Under the pieces are notes generated by a model, which had not been told where the DNA came from, did not search any database, and was given only the letters and a program-made list of their open reading frames with translations. The position numbers were made by a program, and so were the translations under genes. This document shows, one piece after another, positions 13,938 through 21,538 of a stretch of 23,368 bases of DNA (positions are counted from its first letter, which is position 1; every line of letters starts with the position of its first letter). The DNA is from an uncultured Collinsella sp. (GTDB lineage: Bacteria > Actinomycetota > Coriobacteriia > Coriobacteriales > Coriobacteriaceae): contig UQJA01000018.1 in NCBI GenBank assembly GCA_900541285.1, positions 1 through 23,368 of the forward strand. The letters run 5' to 3'.

Positions 13938-14828
13938 ATGACAAACCACCACGCTGAAGACGGCGATAAGAAAAGCATTCTGGATGCCCGCATTGAGCGA
14001 GCATATGCAAACGAATATGACGCCGCCTTTGCCGCCGCGACCATCAAGAACTACGCGTCGCTACCGCTCGCGACGATCTTGGCCGACCACCCTCAACTGC
14101 TGAAGCGCTGCACAAAGATCATGGGCGACCCCGACATTCGCAAGCTGACAGACCCCTATGCCCCAAAACGCGACAACGATTCGTACGTTCTTACCGTAGG
14201 CTGCCTAGCCCATATGCTTACGGCGCTCGACACGAAACTCAAGCTCGAATGGGAACCCGACGAGCGTCATGAACTCGAAAGCAAGCGGAACACCCTGCGC
14301 ACCGCACTGTTCCTTCCGTTGGACGGCCTCAAGCGCTGCAACGTCGAGCTCAATACACAGGCGCGGCAAAAGCCCGGGACCACAGGGCAGAAAACTCCAA
14401 GACCCCATGCGGCCATCGTCGACCGCAACCGATATAACCGCATGACCGCGCATTTTTCTGCCGAGGGAGCAGCCATAAGGACGCTGATCGACCTGCTGTG
14501 CCTCCTGAGCATCAACGAGCTATTTGAGGGCTATCTCGCCCTTGTTCCCGCGACGGCACCCAAGTCGGTAGCAAAGATCATCGAGACCTGCAGACGCCAG
14601 TTTGAGCGCCATCGCAATGGCAGCGAGATGAACGCCAGCATCGCGCAGTACTACGCGGCTCATTACAAAAATGACGGATGTGCCCCTGTCGAGCATCAGC
14701 TGCGGCTCGCCTACACCACGCCCGCCGCAACGCTCTATCGCTTTGGAGCCCTTGGCGCTTGCGAGCCGCACGAACAGGCAGCCTGCCCCACAACCGAGCT
14801 CGATCTCAGGCTCGGACGAACCCTGTAG
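13938..14828 (+). CDS. Protein of unknown function, first gene of the ClpP/VirD4 cassette
   Basis: I do not recognise this 296-residue protein. It is hydrophilic and rich in charged residues and arginine, with no signal peptide or membrane segment. A helical N-terminus (ILDARIERAYANEYDAAFAAATIKNY, about residues 14-39) precedes a middle part with ELESKRNTLRTALFLPLDGLKRC. A low-complexity stretch rich in K, P, T and R follows near residues 148-160. The later part has IRTLIDLLCLLSINELFEGYLALVP and SVAKIIETCRRQFERHR. The start ATG 13938 has GGAGA before it; the in-frame ORF extends upstream to 13782 but that part is repetitive and without a site. Its neighbours suggest a partner of a DNA- or protein-translocating ATPase. 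It is 63 bases before the clpP-like gene. Confidence 0.7.
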   Translation: MTNHHAEDGDKKSILDARIERAYANEYDAAFAAATIKNYASLPLATILADHPQLLKRCTKIMGDPDIRKLTDPYAPKRDNDSYVLTVGCLAHMLTALDTKLKLEWEPDERHELESKRNTLRTALFLPLDGLKRCNVELNTQARQKPGTTGQKTPRPHAAIVDRNRYNRMTAHFSAEGAAIRTLIDLLCLLSINELFEGYLALVPATAPKSVAKIIETCRRQFERHRNGSEMNASIAQYYAAHYKNDGCAPVEHQLRLAYTTPAATLYRFGALGACEPHEQAACPTTELDLRLGRTL

Positions 14829-14891
14829 CCCGCCAGCCCCTCCGCGGGCAACAATCCTATTCCACAACACAACCAACAGAAAGGAGTCCTC

Positions 14892-15509
14892 ATGGACACC
14901 AATCATTCCCCCATCATCAGCCCCCTCACCATGCGTGAATCCGCCCGAGGCATCACGCTCACCAGCATTTACGATGAGATGCTCGCCCGTCGCGAGCTCT
15001 CCGTCATGGGAAACATCGAAACCCCGATGGCCCACGACCTATGCCAGCAGATCCGCCTGCTCGATGCCACCGACCCCAGCCGCCCCATCACCATATTTGT
15101 CGCCAGCGCCGGCGGAAGCGTGCGATCGGGCCTTGCGATCTATGACGCCATGCGCCTCGCATCGTGCCCCATCCGCACCGTCTGTCTGGAATTCGCCGCG
15201 TCCATGGGCGCCGTGATCTTTATGGGCGGCGACGATCGCCGTATGGCGCCCCATGCAGAGCTCATGATTCACGACCCGCTGATCCCCCAGGGGGCAGGCG
15301 GCTCGGCACTTGCGCTGCAGGAAACCAGCCGGCGTCTCATGCAGACCCGCAAGACCCTCACGCAAATCCTCTCGGACCGCAGCGGCCTCACGCCCAAGCG
15401 CATCCAGTCCCTCACTGCAAAAGACACCTACCTTTCGGCCGAGCGCGCCGTCGAGCTCGGCTTTGCCCACGAAATCCTCTCGACCACCAAGGAGGTCGCC
15501 CATGTCTAA
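14892..15509 (+). CDS. ClpP-like serine protease (divergent)
   Basis: This 205-residue protein has the ClpP/crotonase fold signature. The oxyanion strand FVASAGGSVRSGLAIYDAM (69-87) corresponds to INSPGGSVTAGLAIYDTM of ClpP. The catalytic serine is in FAASMGAVIFMGG (S104), the histidine in APHAELMIHDPL (H127), and the aspartate in AKDTYLSAERAVELGFAHEI (D178), so the triad is intact. It departs from housekeeping ClpP (SAGG in place of SPGG) and resembles the extra ClpP-like proteases of mobile elements. No Clp ATPase gene is nearby. AAAGGAG with five bases spacing precedes the ATG. The stop overlaps the next gene by 8 bases, so the two proteins are made together. Confidence 0.82.
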   Translation: MDTNHSPIISPLTMRESARGITLTSIYDEMLARRELSVMGNIETPMAHDLCQQIRLLDATDPSRPITIFVASAGGSVRSGLAIYDAMRLASCPIRTVCLEFAASMGAVIFMGGDDRRMAPHAELMIHDPLIPQGAGGSALALQETSRRLMQTRKTLTQILSDRSGLTPKRIQSLTAKDTYLSAERAVELGFAHEILSTTKEVAHV

Positions 15510-16806
15510 CCTCGCCAGCCGCCTCGCCGCATCTAAGTCCGCATCGTCCACCATCCTCGCCAAGGATCGAACGCTTTCCTGCGACACCCGCCAAACGGGA
15601 CTCAACAACAACGCACTTGTGATCGGCCCCTCGGGAGCCGGCAAGACCCGAAACGTCCTCAAGCCCAACCTGCTGCAAATGAACGCAAGCTACATTGTGC
15701 TCGACACCAAAGGCACGCTCTGTCGCGAAGTGGGACCCGTGCTGGCAGCCCACGGCTACCGCGTGCAATGTCTCAACTTCGCCGACCTCAACACCGTCCC
15801 GGCCCTTGCGCCCGGCATCGAGCGCTGCGGCTACAACCCCCTAAGGCACATTCGCCGCAAGGCGGACGGCAGGCCCAACCAGCAGGACATCCTCTCGGTG
15901 GCAAAGGCCATCTGCCCCATCGAGGACAACAACCAGCCTTTTTGGGATCATGCGGCGGCAAACCTGCTGTCGTGTCTTATCGCCTACGTCACCGAACAGC
16001 TGCCCGCCGACGAGCAGACGATCAGCTCGGTCATCAAGCTGATCGAGCACCTGCAGGACGGTGCCACGGGTCGATTGTTTGACGACCTGATCACGACCGA
16101 CCCCCAAAGCTATGCCCTCTCGTTATGGCGGCGCTACGCCATTACGCAAAATGCCGAGCGCATGCACGCGAGCATCGTCGGCATCCTTGCCGAAAAGGTC
16201 ATGTGTCTGGGATTTGACGGTGCGGCACAGCTCTATCGTGAGTGCCATCAGGTGGACTTCGCTTCCATGGGACACACCCCCTGCGCCCTGTTTGTAACCG
16301 TGAGCGATATTGACCGCAATCTCGATCCGCTGACCGGCCTCTTTATTTCGCAGGCGTTTATGGGCCTCATTCGTGAGGCCGATAGGCAGCCCGACGGCAG
16401 CCTGCCCGTGCCCGTGCGCTTTATGCTCGATGACTTCGCAAATCTGCAGATCCCCCAGATCGACAACGTGCTCTCGATTATCCGAAGCCGCAACATCTGG
16501 GCAACGCTGCTGCTGCAGTCGACCAACCAGCTCGATGCGCTCTATGGCGAGGCACGCGCACGCTCCATCATGGGCAACTGCGACACGCATCTGGTGCTGG
16601 CGTTCCAGGATCCCGAGAGTGCCCGGGTGTTTTCCGACCGCGCCGACGCGCTGCCCAGCACGCTCATGGCGACGCCGATTGATCGCTCGTGGCTCTTTGT
16701 ACGCGGTCGCACTCCCGAACAGGTCGAGCGCTTTAGGCTCGAAGACCATCCGCTCTACGGGGAGCTGCCCGAGGCGCAGCGAGGCCATGCGGAGGCCGAG
16801 ATCTAG
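15502..16806 (+). CDS. VirD4/TraG-like coupling ATPase, short and without membrane anchor
   Basis: This 434-residue ATPase belongs to the type IV secretion coupling protein (VirD4/TraG) family. Walker A is IGPSGAGKTR (41-50), followed by YIVLDTKGTLCREVGP. Walker B is RFMLDDFANL (306-315), then IRSRNIWATLLLQSTNQLDALYG and NCDTHLVLAFQDPESARVFSDRA of the TraM-recognition-like end. Coupling proteins usually carry two N-terminal membrane segments and are about 600 residues long. Here only some 40 hydrophilic residues precede Walker A. The usual LDEFAN reads LDDFAN. The ATG at 15502 has AAGGAGG upstream and overlaps the clpP-like stop (8 bases); the longer ORF from 15310 merely reads through the protease gene in another frame. 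No relaxase, VirB4 or integrase gene is in the window. Confidence 0.85.
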   Translation: MSNLASRLAASKSASSTILAKDRTLSCDTRQTGLNNNALVIGPSGAGKTRNVLKPNLLQMNASYIVLDTKGTLCREVGPVLAAHGYRVQCLNFADLNTVPALAPGIERCGYNPLRHIRRKADGRPNQQDILSVAKAICPIEDNNQPFWDHAAANLLSCLIAYVTEQLPADEQTISSVIKLIEHLQDGATGRLFDDLITTDPQSYALSLWRRYAITQNAERMHASIVGILAEKVMCLGFDGAAQLYRECHQVDFASMGHTPCALFVTVSDIDRNLDPLTGLFISQAFMGLIREADRQPDGSLPVPVRFMLDDFANLQIPQIDNVLSIIRSRNIWATLLLQSTNQLDALYGEARARSIMGNCDTHLVLAFQDPESARVFSDRADALPSTLMATPIDRSWLFVRGRTPEQVERFRLEDHPLYGELPEAQRGHAEAEI

Positions 16807-16883
16807 GCGCAGGGTTCTCACAGCGCGCGGCGCCCCGGCGATGTTCCACAAAGGCCGTGCGCCCCGGGACCACGGCAAAGCAA

Positions 16884-16915
16884 AGGGGCCCGCATCCGAT
16901 AGGATACGGGCCCCT
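16884..16915. terminator. Bidirectional terminator between the cassette and pgi
   Basis: AGGGGCCCGCATCC (16884-16897) pairs with GGATACGGGCCCCT (16902-16915) over 14 positions with one mismatch (G-U on the minus-strand RNA) and a GATA loop. On the minus strand it is followed by TTTGCTTTG, so it mainly ends pgi transcripts, 32 bases after the pgi stop. It also faces transcripts from the ClpP/VirD4 cassette. Confidence 0.75.
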
Positions 16916-16947
16916 GACTATAAGACGCGATGCGTTAACAGCAGCGA

Positions 16948-18642
16948 CTACTTGCGATGCGCGCGATAGAACTCGATAAGCGCCTGAGTCGAAGCGTCCT
17001 GCTCGGCCTTGGCGGCGTCGTCGTGGAAAGCCGGGGTGATCTGCTTGGCAAGCTGCTTGCCCAGCTCGACGCCCCACTGGTCGTAGGAGTCGATGCCCCA
17101 GACCGTGCCCTCGACAAACGTAATGTGCTCGTACAGGGCGATGAGCTCGCCGAGCGCAAACGGGGTCAGCGTGTCGCCGAAGATCGAGGTCGTCGGACGG
17201 TTGCCCTCAAAGCAGCGGGCCGGGACGATCTGCTCGGGCGTGCCCTCGGCGCGCACTTCATCGGCCGTCTTACCAAAGGCGAGTGCCTTGGTCTGGGCCA
17301 GGAAGTTGCCCAGGAACAACTCGTGGACATCCTGGCCGCTGTCGGTTGCGGGGTTGGCAGTGTTTGCGAAAGCGATAAAGTCGGCCGGAACCACCACGGT
17401 GCCCTGATGCAGCAGCTGGTAGAAGGCATGCTGGCCGTTGGTGCCGGGCTCGCCCCAGAAGATCTCACCGGTATCGGAGGTCACAGCGCTGCCGTCCCAG
17501 CGGACGTGCTTGCCGTTGGACTCCATGGTGAGCTGCTGCAGGTAGGCCGGGAAACGGTGCAGGTACTGGCAGTACGGCAGCACGGCGTGGCTCTTGGAAC
17601 CGAAGAAGTTGACGTACCAGACGTTGAGCAGGCCCATCAGCGCGACGGCATTGTTCTCGAGCGGCGTGTTGCAGAAGTACTCGTCGATGGCGTGGAAGCC
17701 CTCGAGGAACTGCTGGAAGCGCTCGGGGCCGAGCACGACGATCAGTGACAGGCCCACGGCGGAGTCAACGGAATAGCGGCCGCCGACCCAGTTCCAGAAA
17801 CCGAAGGCGTTGGCGGGGTCGATACCGAAGGCCTCGACCTTCTCGAGTGCGGTGGAGACGGCGACGAAGTGCTTTGCCACGGCCTCGGCGTTCTGTTCAT
17901 CGGAGCCGTCGATGGCGCCCTGGGCCTTGAGCTGCTCGAGCATCCAGGTCTTGACCTCGCGGGCGTTGGTGAGGGTCTCGAGCGTAGTGAAGGTCTTGGA
18001 GACGATGATCACGAGCGTGGTCTCGGGATCGAGGCCCTTGAGCTTCTCTGCCTGATCGTTGGGGTCGATGTTGGAGATGTAGCGGCAGTCGATACCGGCG
18101 TCGGCGTAGGGACGCAGGGCCTCGTAGGCCATGACCGGGCCCAGATCGGAGCCACCTATGCCGATGGACACCAGGTGCTCGATCTTCTTACCGGTTACGC
18201 CCTTCCACTCACCGGAGCGCACGCGCTCGGCGAAGGCGTACATGCGGTCGAGGACCTCGTGCACGTCGGCGACGACATCCTGGCCGTCGACAATGAGCTG
18301 ACCCTTCTCGCTTGCCGGACGACGAAGCGCGGTGTGCAGGACGGCGCGGTCCTCGGTGGTGTTGATGTGCTCGCCGGAGAACATGGCGTCGCGGCGCTCC
18401 TCGAGCTTCACCTCGCGGGCAAGATCGCACAGCAGCTTGACGGTCTCATCGGTCACCAGGTTCTTCGACAGGTCGAAGTGCAGGTCACCGGCGTCAAAGC
18501 TCAGCTTGTTCACGCGCTCGGCATCGGCAGCGAACCAGGCCTTGAGGTCGATACCATCGGCCTCGAGCTTCTCCTGATGAGCCTCGAGTGCCTTCCAAGC
18601 GGCAGTCGACGTAGCATCGATAGGTGCGGCAACAGTTGCCAT
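16948..18642 (-). CDS. pgi: Glucose-6-phosphate isomerase
   Basis: This 564-residue enzyme interconverts glucose 6-phosphate and fructose 6-phosphate in glycolysis and gluconeogenesis. Family signatures are abundant: SIGIGGSDLGPVMAYEAL, YISNIDPNDQ, VIIVSKTFTTLETLTNA, GGRYSVDSAVGLSL, QLTMESNGKHVRWDG, WGEPGTNGQHAFYQLLHQGT and, near the end, GIDSYDQWGVELGKQLA. Length matches bacterial Pgi of the 550-residue type. The ATG at 18640-18642 has GAGGAGG five bases upstream. It would process the glucose 6-phosphate released by FrlB, although it is not in that operon. A terminator follows it and a leader hairpin precedes it. Confidence 0.95.
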   Translation of the reverse strand: MATVAAPIDATSTAAWKALEAHQEKLEADGIDLKAWFAADAERVNKLSFDAGDLHFDLSKNLVTDETVKLLCDLAREVKLEERRDAMFSGEHINTTEDRAVLHTALRRPASEKGQLIVDGQDVVADVHEVLDRMYAFAERVRSGEWKGVTGKKIEHLVSIGIGGSDLGPVMAYEALRPYADAGIDCRYISNIDPNDQAEKLKGLDPETTLVIIVSKTFTTLETLTNAREVKTWMLEQLKAQGAIDGSDEQNAEAVAKHFVAVSTALEKVEAFGIDPANAFGFWNWVGGRYSVDSAVGLSLIVVLGPERFQQFLEGFHAIDEYFCNTPLENNAVALMGLLNVWYVNFFGSKSHAVLPYCQYLHRFPAYLQQLTMESNGKHVRWDGSAVTSDTGEIFWGEPGTNGQHAFYQLLHQGTVVVPADFIAFANTANPATDSGQDVHELFLGNFLAQTKALAFGKTADEVRAEGTPEQIVPARCFEGNRPTTSIFGDTLTPFALGELIALYEHITFVEGTVWGIDSYDQWGVELGKQLAKQITPAFHDDAAKAEQDASTQALIEFYRAHRK

Positions 18643-18660
18643 AGAGTCCTCCTCAGCATA

Positions 18661-18707
18661 CGGGCGCACGCCTCCATGCGCCCGGACATTCAGATGCCAC
18701 TATTCTA
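18661..18707 (-). promoter_or_regulatory. pgi promoter -10 box and leader hairpin
   Basis: On the minus strand a TAGAAT box (18702-18707) lies about 60 bases before the pgi start; the matching -35 is poor. Just downstream CGGGCGCA and TGCGCCCG (18661-18668 and 18677-18684) form a perfect 8-bp stem with an 8-base loop, ending about 18 bases before the start codon. The hairpin is clear; its role in the leader is inferred. Confidence 0.45.
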
Positions 18708-18767
18708 GCGCAGGTCAAGACTACAATCAGCGAGCGTTGCCAATCGGCCCCCAAACGGCAACCGATC

Positions 18768-18795
18768 AAAAAGGGACAGGCTTATTTTGGCAGGT
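18768..18795. repeat. Short repeat, left copy (AAAAAGGGACAGG with inverted ACCTGCC)
   Basis: AAAAAGGGACAGG (18768-18780) recurs in direct orientation at 19502-19514. TTTTGGCAGGT (18785-18795) is the inverse of ACCTGCCAAAA at 19495-19505. The two units bracket the truncated dehydrogenase-like ORF. They resemble REP-type intergenic repeats; this class is inferred. Confidence 0.45.
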
Positions 18796-18841
18796 CAAAC
18801 GCTTTACCAACCAAAAATAACCCGTCTTTTTATGGCAAATA

Positions 18842-19417
18842 TTAGGCCGCGGCGCAGACGCTACCGAGTAACTCACGCAGAGGAGACCCGATGCCCTCCA
18901 GCAGTTCGGGCGCGATAATGGCAAAAACGGGAACCTCGCCGGTGCCCACGACAGCAGGCACCTTGCCCTCCGAGACAATGCATCCATAAGGCACAAAGCC
19001 GTCTTCGCCGGCATCGAGCGCCGCCATGCGACGCGCGAGCTCGCGCGCAAAGCCGGCAGTATCGGCATCGCCAATCGCCAGGACAAAGTCCACGCCTTCG
19101 TCGGTCGCCAGGGCCACGGCTTCGTCGATCAGCTCGTCTCCCCCGTCACCCTCAACCGAGCCACAGCGAAAAAGCACGCGCTCGAGCAGGGCTCGATCAA
19201 GCGAGCCGAGCGCCGCCGTGACAAGTTCATCACGCGTATGTTTGTCACCGCCCAGCACCACCAGCGCCTTGGTGCCTCCGTAGCGAGCGACCAATCGTCC
19301 GCACCAGCGAGCCACGTCTCCATCCGCAACAAGGCGCGTCGGCATACCAAACCCATAATTGACCATCTTTTCCACAACCCTTCCGTGCGTATAGGCGGTA
19401 TCAATCGTTAGGCTCAT
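18842..19417 (-). CDS. Truncated iron-containing alcohol-dehydrogenase-like protein
   Basis: This 191-residue ORF resembles only the N-terminal nucleotide-binding domain of group III (iron-type) alcohol dehydrogenases: YGFGMPTRLVADGDVARWCG, then KALVVLGGDKHTRDELV, then DEAVALATDEGVDFVLAIGDADTAGFARELARR. The family's cofactor loop GGGSxxDxxK is reduced to GDADTAGFAR, and the whole C-terminal helical domain with the metal-binding histidines is absent. The ORF ends with a normal stop after PLRELLGSVCAAA. No good ribosome site precedes the ATG at 19415-19417; an ATG at 19364-19366 has GGAAAAG close by. It is either a decayed gene or a small derived protein without dehydrogenase activity. The frame is open throughout, so I keep it as a CDS. 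Confidence 0.55.
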   Translation of the reverse strand: MSLTIDTAYTHGRVVEKMVNYGFGMPTRLVADGDVARWCGRLVARYGGTKALVVLGGDKHTRDELVTAALGSLDRALLERVLFRCGSVEGDGGDELIDEAVALATDEGVDFVLAIGDADTAGFARELARRMAALDAGEDGFVPYGCIVSEGKVPAVVGTGEVPVFAIIAPELLEGIGSPLRELLGSVCAAA

Positions 19418-19494
19418 GCTACGAAGCGAGCTTTTCCGAGCTGTTTCGCGCTCTTTAGGGCTGCGTTAAAAACCCGATGCAGCCGCACGACCAT

Positions 19495-19514
19495 ACCTGC
19501 CAAAAAGGGACAGG
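19495..19514. repeat. Short repeat, right copy
   Basis: ACCTGCCAAAAAGGGACAGG contains CCTGCC and GGGACAGG able to pair as a small imperfect hairpin. It matches the left unit at 18768-18795 and directly abuts the -35 box of the polymerase promoter. Confidence 0.45.
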
Positions 19515-19516
19515 TT

Positions 19517-19576
19517 TTGACGGTGTCCGGTCGAGCGGGTATTATCGAACATGTATTCGATAAGAACATGTGTTTG
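19517..19576 (+). promoter_or_regulatory. SOS promoter with two LexA boxes
   Basis: TTGACG (19517-19522) and TATTAT (19540-19545) are exactly 17 bases apart. Immediately downstream are CGAACATGTATTCG (19546-19559) and AGAACATGTGTTTG (19563-19576). Each departs by one base from the Gram-positive LexA/DinR consensus CGAACRNRYGTTYG. Two boxes over the transcription start imply tight, damage-inducible control of the polymerase gene. Confidence 0.85.
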
Positions 19577-19588
19577 ATGGGAGGACGC

Positions 19589-21094
19589 GTGGCGCACGAG
19601 CAGCACACCTACATCTGCATCGACCTCAAGACGTTTTATGCCAGCGTCGAGTGCGTGGACCGCGGGCTCGATCCACTCACCACCAACCTGGTCGTTGCCG
19701 ACGAATCACGCGGACGCACGACCATCTGCCTCGCCATCACACAGGCCATGAAGGACTTAGGGATTCACAACCGCTGCCGTCTGTTCGAAATTCCCGATGG
19801 CATCGACTACATCACGGCCGTACCGCGCATGCAGCATTACATGGAGGTGTCGGCGAAAATCTACGGTATCTATCTGGAATACGTCAGCCCCCAGGACGTG
19901 CACGTCTACTCCATCGATGAGTGCTTTATCGACGTGACGCCCTATCTGGACCTCTATCACACAGATGCGGAAGGGTTCGCCTGCACGCTGCGCGACGAGG
20001 TCCTCGCGCGCACCGGCATCACGGCGACGGTCGGCATCGGCCCCAACCTATTCCAGGCCAAGGTAGCGCTCGACATTACCGCCAAGCACGTACCCAGCCG
20101 CATCGGCATACTCGACGACGAGACCTTTCGCAAGGAGATCTGGCCCCATCGTCCCATCACCGATATCTGGGGCATCGGTCCCGGCGTGGCAGCCCGCCTC
20201 GAGAAATACGGCGTCTACGATCTGATGGGCGTCGCGGCGCTCGACGAAAACCTGCTTTACGACGAGCTCGGCGTCAATGCCGAATATCTCATCGACCATG
20301 CCTTCGGGCGCGAGCCGACAACCATCGCCGATATCCAAGCCTATCGCCCGCAAGCAACTTCGACCACCACAGGACAGGTGCTCTCGAAGGGTTATGCCTA
20401 CGAACAGGCCTATACCGTCTTGCGCGAGATGGTCGATGCCGCCGTGCTGGATTTGATCGACAAGCACGTGGTGTGCGACAGCATCTCGCTCTTTGTGGGC
20501 TATGCAAGCGAGCGCGCCGACATCCGCAGGCTTGATGCCAGCGGCACTGCACAATATGTGGACGGATGCGGACACCTGCGCTCGAGTACGTCGAGCATCG
20601 AACCCACCGCAACCGCCGGCCCCGAGCTCGCACCCCGTGCGCCCAAGCCCGTCCAGCGCGATGACGAACGGCGTCGTCTGGTACGTGAGGCGCAGGCAAT
20701 CGATGGCATCTTTGTGGGAGAGCATGGCGGCAAACCGCGCGGTGGCTATGCCGCACTCTTTGCGCACTCCAACGCCTCGCGCAAGCTGCCCGAGCGCACC
20801 AATTCGTTTAAGAAGATCATGGGATATTTCGATGAGCTCTGGGCGCAGACTGTCGATCCCAAACGACCGGTCAAGCGCATCAATCTGGGATTTGGCAACC
20901 TCATGCCCGAGGAATTTGCCACCATCGATCTGTTCAGCGATATCGAGGCCGATGAGCGCGAGCGCGACCTGGCACGCGCCGTGCTGGCCGTGAAAGGCAA
21001 ATACGGCAAGAACGCGCTGGTTAAGGGGCTGAGCTTTACCGCCGGCGCCACCGCGCGCGAACGCAACGATCAGGTAGGAGGACATCGTGCCTAA
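19589..21094 (+). CDS. Y-family translesion DNA polymerase (UmuC/UvrX-like)
   Basis: This 501-residue enzyme is an error-prone Y-family polymerase. Motif I is CIDLKTFYASVECVDRG (catalytic D12, steric-gate Y17), and the SIDECFIDV motif holds D110 and E111. The TVGIGPNLFQAKVALDITAK segment and the helix-hairpin region ITDIWGIGPGVAARLEKYGVYDLMGVA follow, then a little-finger domain from about residue 285. The C-terminal part is longer than in DinB. The type with a YolD-like partner corresponds to B. subtilis UvrX/YqjW. The start is GTG 19589, with GGGAGG four bases upstream; the extension to 19517 overlaps the SOS promoter. Two LexA boxes precede it. It overlaps the next gene by 8 bases. Confidence 0.9.
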   Translation: MAHEQHTYICIDLKTFYASVECVDRGLDPLTTNLVVADESRGRTTICLAITQAMKDLGIHNRCRLFEIPDGIDYITAVPRMQHYMEVSAKIYGIYLEYVSPQDVHVYSIDECFIDVTPYLDLYHTDAEGFACTLRDEVLARTGITATVGIGPNLFQAKVALDITAKHVPSRIGILDDETFRKEIWPHRPITDIWGIGPGVAARLEKYGVYDLMGVAALDENLLYDELGVNAEYLIDHAFGREPTTIADIQAYRPQATSTTTGQVLSKGYAYEQAYTVLREMVDAAVLDLIDKHVVCDSISLFVGYASERADIRRLDASGTAQYVDGCGHLRSSTSSIEPTATAGPELAPRAPKPVQRDDERRRLVREAQAIDGIFVGEHGGKPRGGYAALFAHSNASRKLPERTNSFKKIMGYFDELWAQTVDPKRPVKRINLGFGNLMPEEFATIDLFSDIEADERERDLARAVLAVKGKYGKNALVKGLSFTAGATARERNDQVGGHRA

Positions 21095-21512
21095 GTCCCA
21101 ACAACAGCCGATGCGGCCACCGACACCTTTTGAACGCCTAGCGGACCCCGAGGGAAGACGTCGCTCCGCCGACCCCAGGCTCACCGCCAACGGCACCGTC
21201 CGTGCCGGCCGTGCCGCGCAGTTTATGCCCTTTGCCGCCCTCACGGGATACTACGAGCTCGTGCGTAAACAAGAGATCACCGCCGAGCCAAAATGCGAAC
21301 TCACAGAAGAAAAAGCCCTCGAACTTTCGAAAAAGCTCGAGGGCCTCAAGCGCGGCGACTTGGTTCGTGTCACCTATTACGATACATACGGCTATCGCAG
21401 CCGCACCGGCATCCTCGACGAGGCGCTCCCTGCTTTCAAACTCCTCAAGCTCAAAGATATCGCCATCGACTTCGACGACATCCAGGACATCGAGCTACGC
21501 GGACGAGCCTAG
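21087..21512 (+). CDS. YolD-like family protein, partner of the Y-family polymerase
   Basis: This 141-residue protein matches the YolD-like family, small proteins encoded next to Y-family polymerases and sometimes viewed as UmuD-like. The central motif is NGTVRAGRAAQFMPFAALTGYYELV (family: RGxIKWxPFAAL), followed by a helix (TEEKALELSKKLEGLKRGD) and a strand-rich end (VRVTYYDTYGYRSRTGILD, IDFDDIQDIEL). The GTG at 21087 has AGGAGG upstream. The overlap with the polymerase stop (21087-21094) means the two are coexpressed under the same SOS promoter. Confidence 0.85.
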   Translation: MPKSQQQPMRPPTPFERLADPEGRRRSADPRLTANGTVRAGRAAQFMPFAALTGYYELVRKQEITAEPKCELTEEKALELSKKLEGLKRGDLVRVTYYDTYGYRSRTGILDEALPAFKLLKLKDIAIDFDDIQDIELRGRA

Positions 21513-21538
21513 ACAAGGACGCGCATCCAAGGCAAGGC

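Noticed and set aside
13650..13952. 100-codon minus-strand ORF in the gene-free region
   Set aside because: Its hydrophobic start comes from the tandem repeats at 13855-13887 read backwards; no ribosome site.
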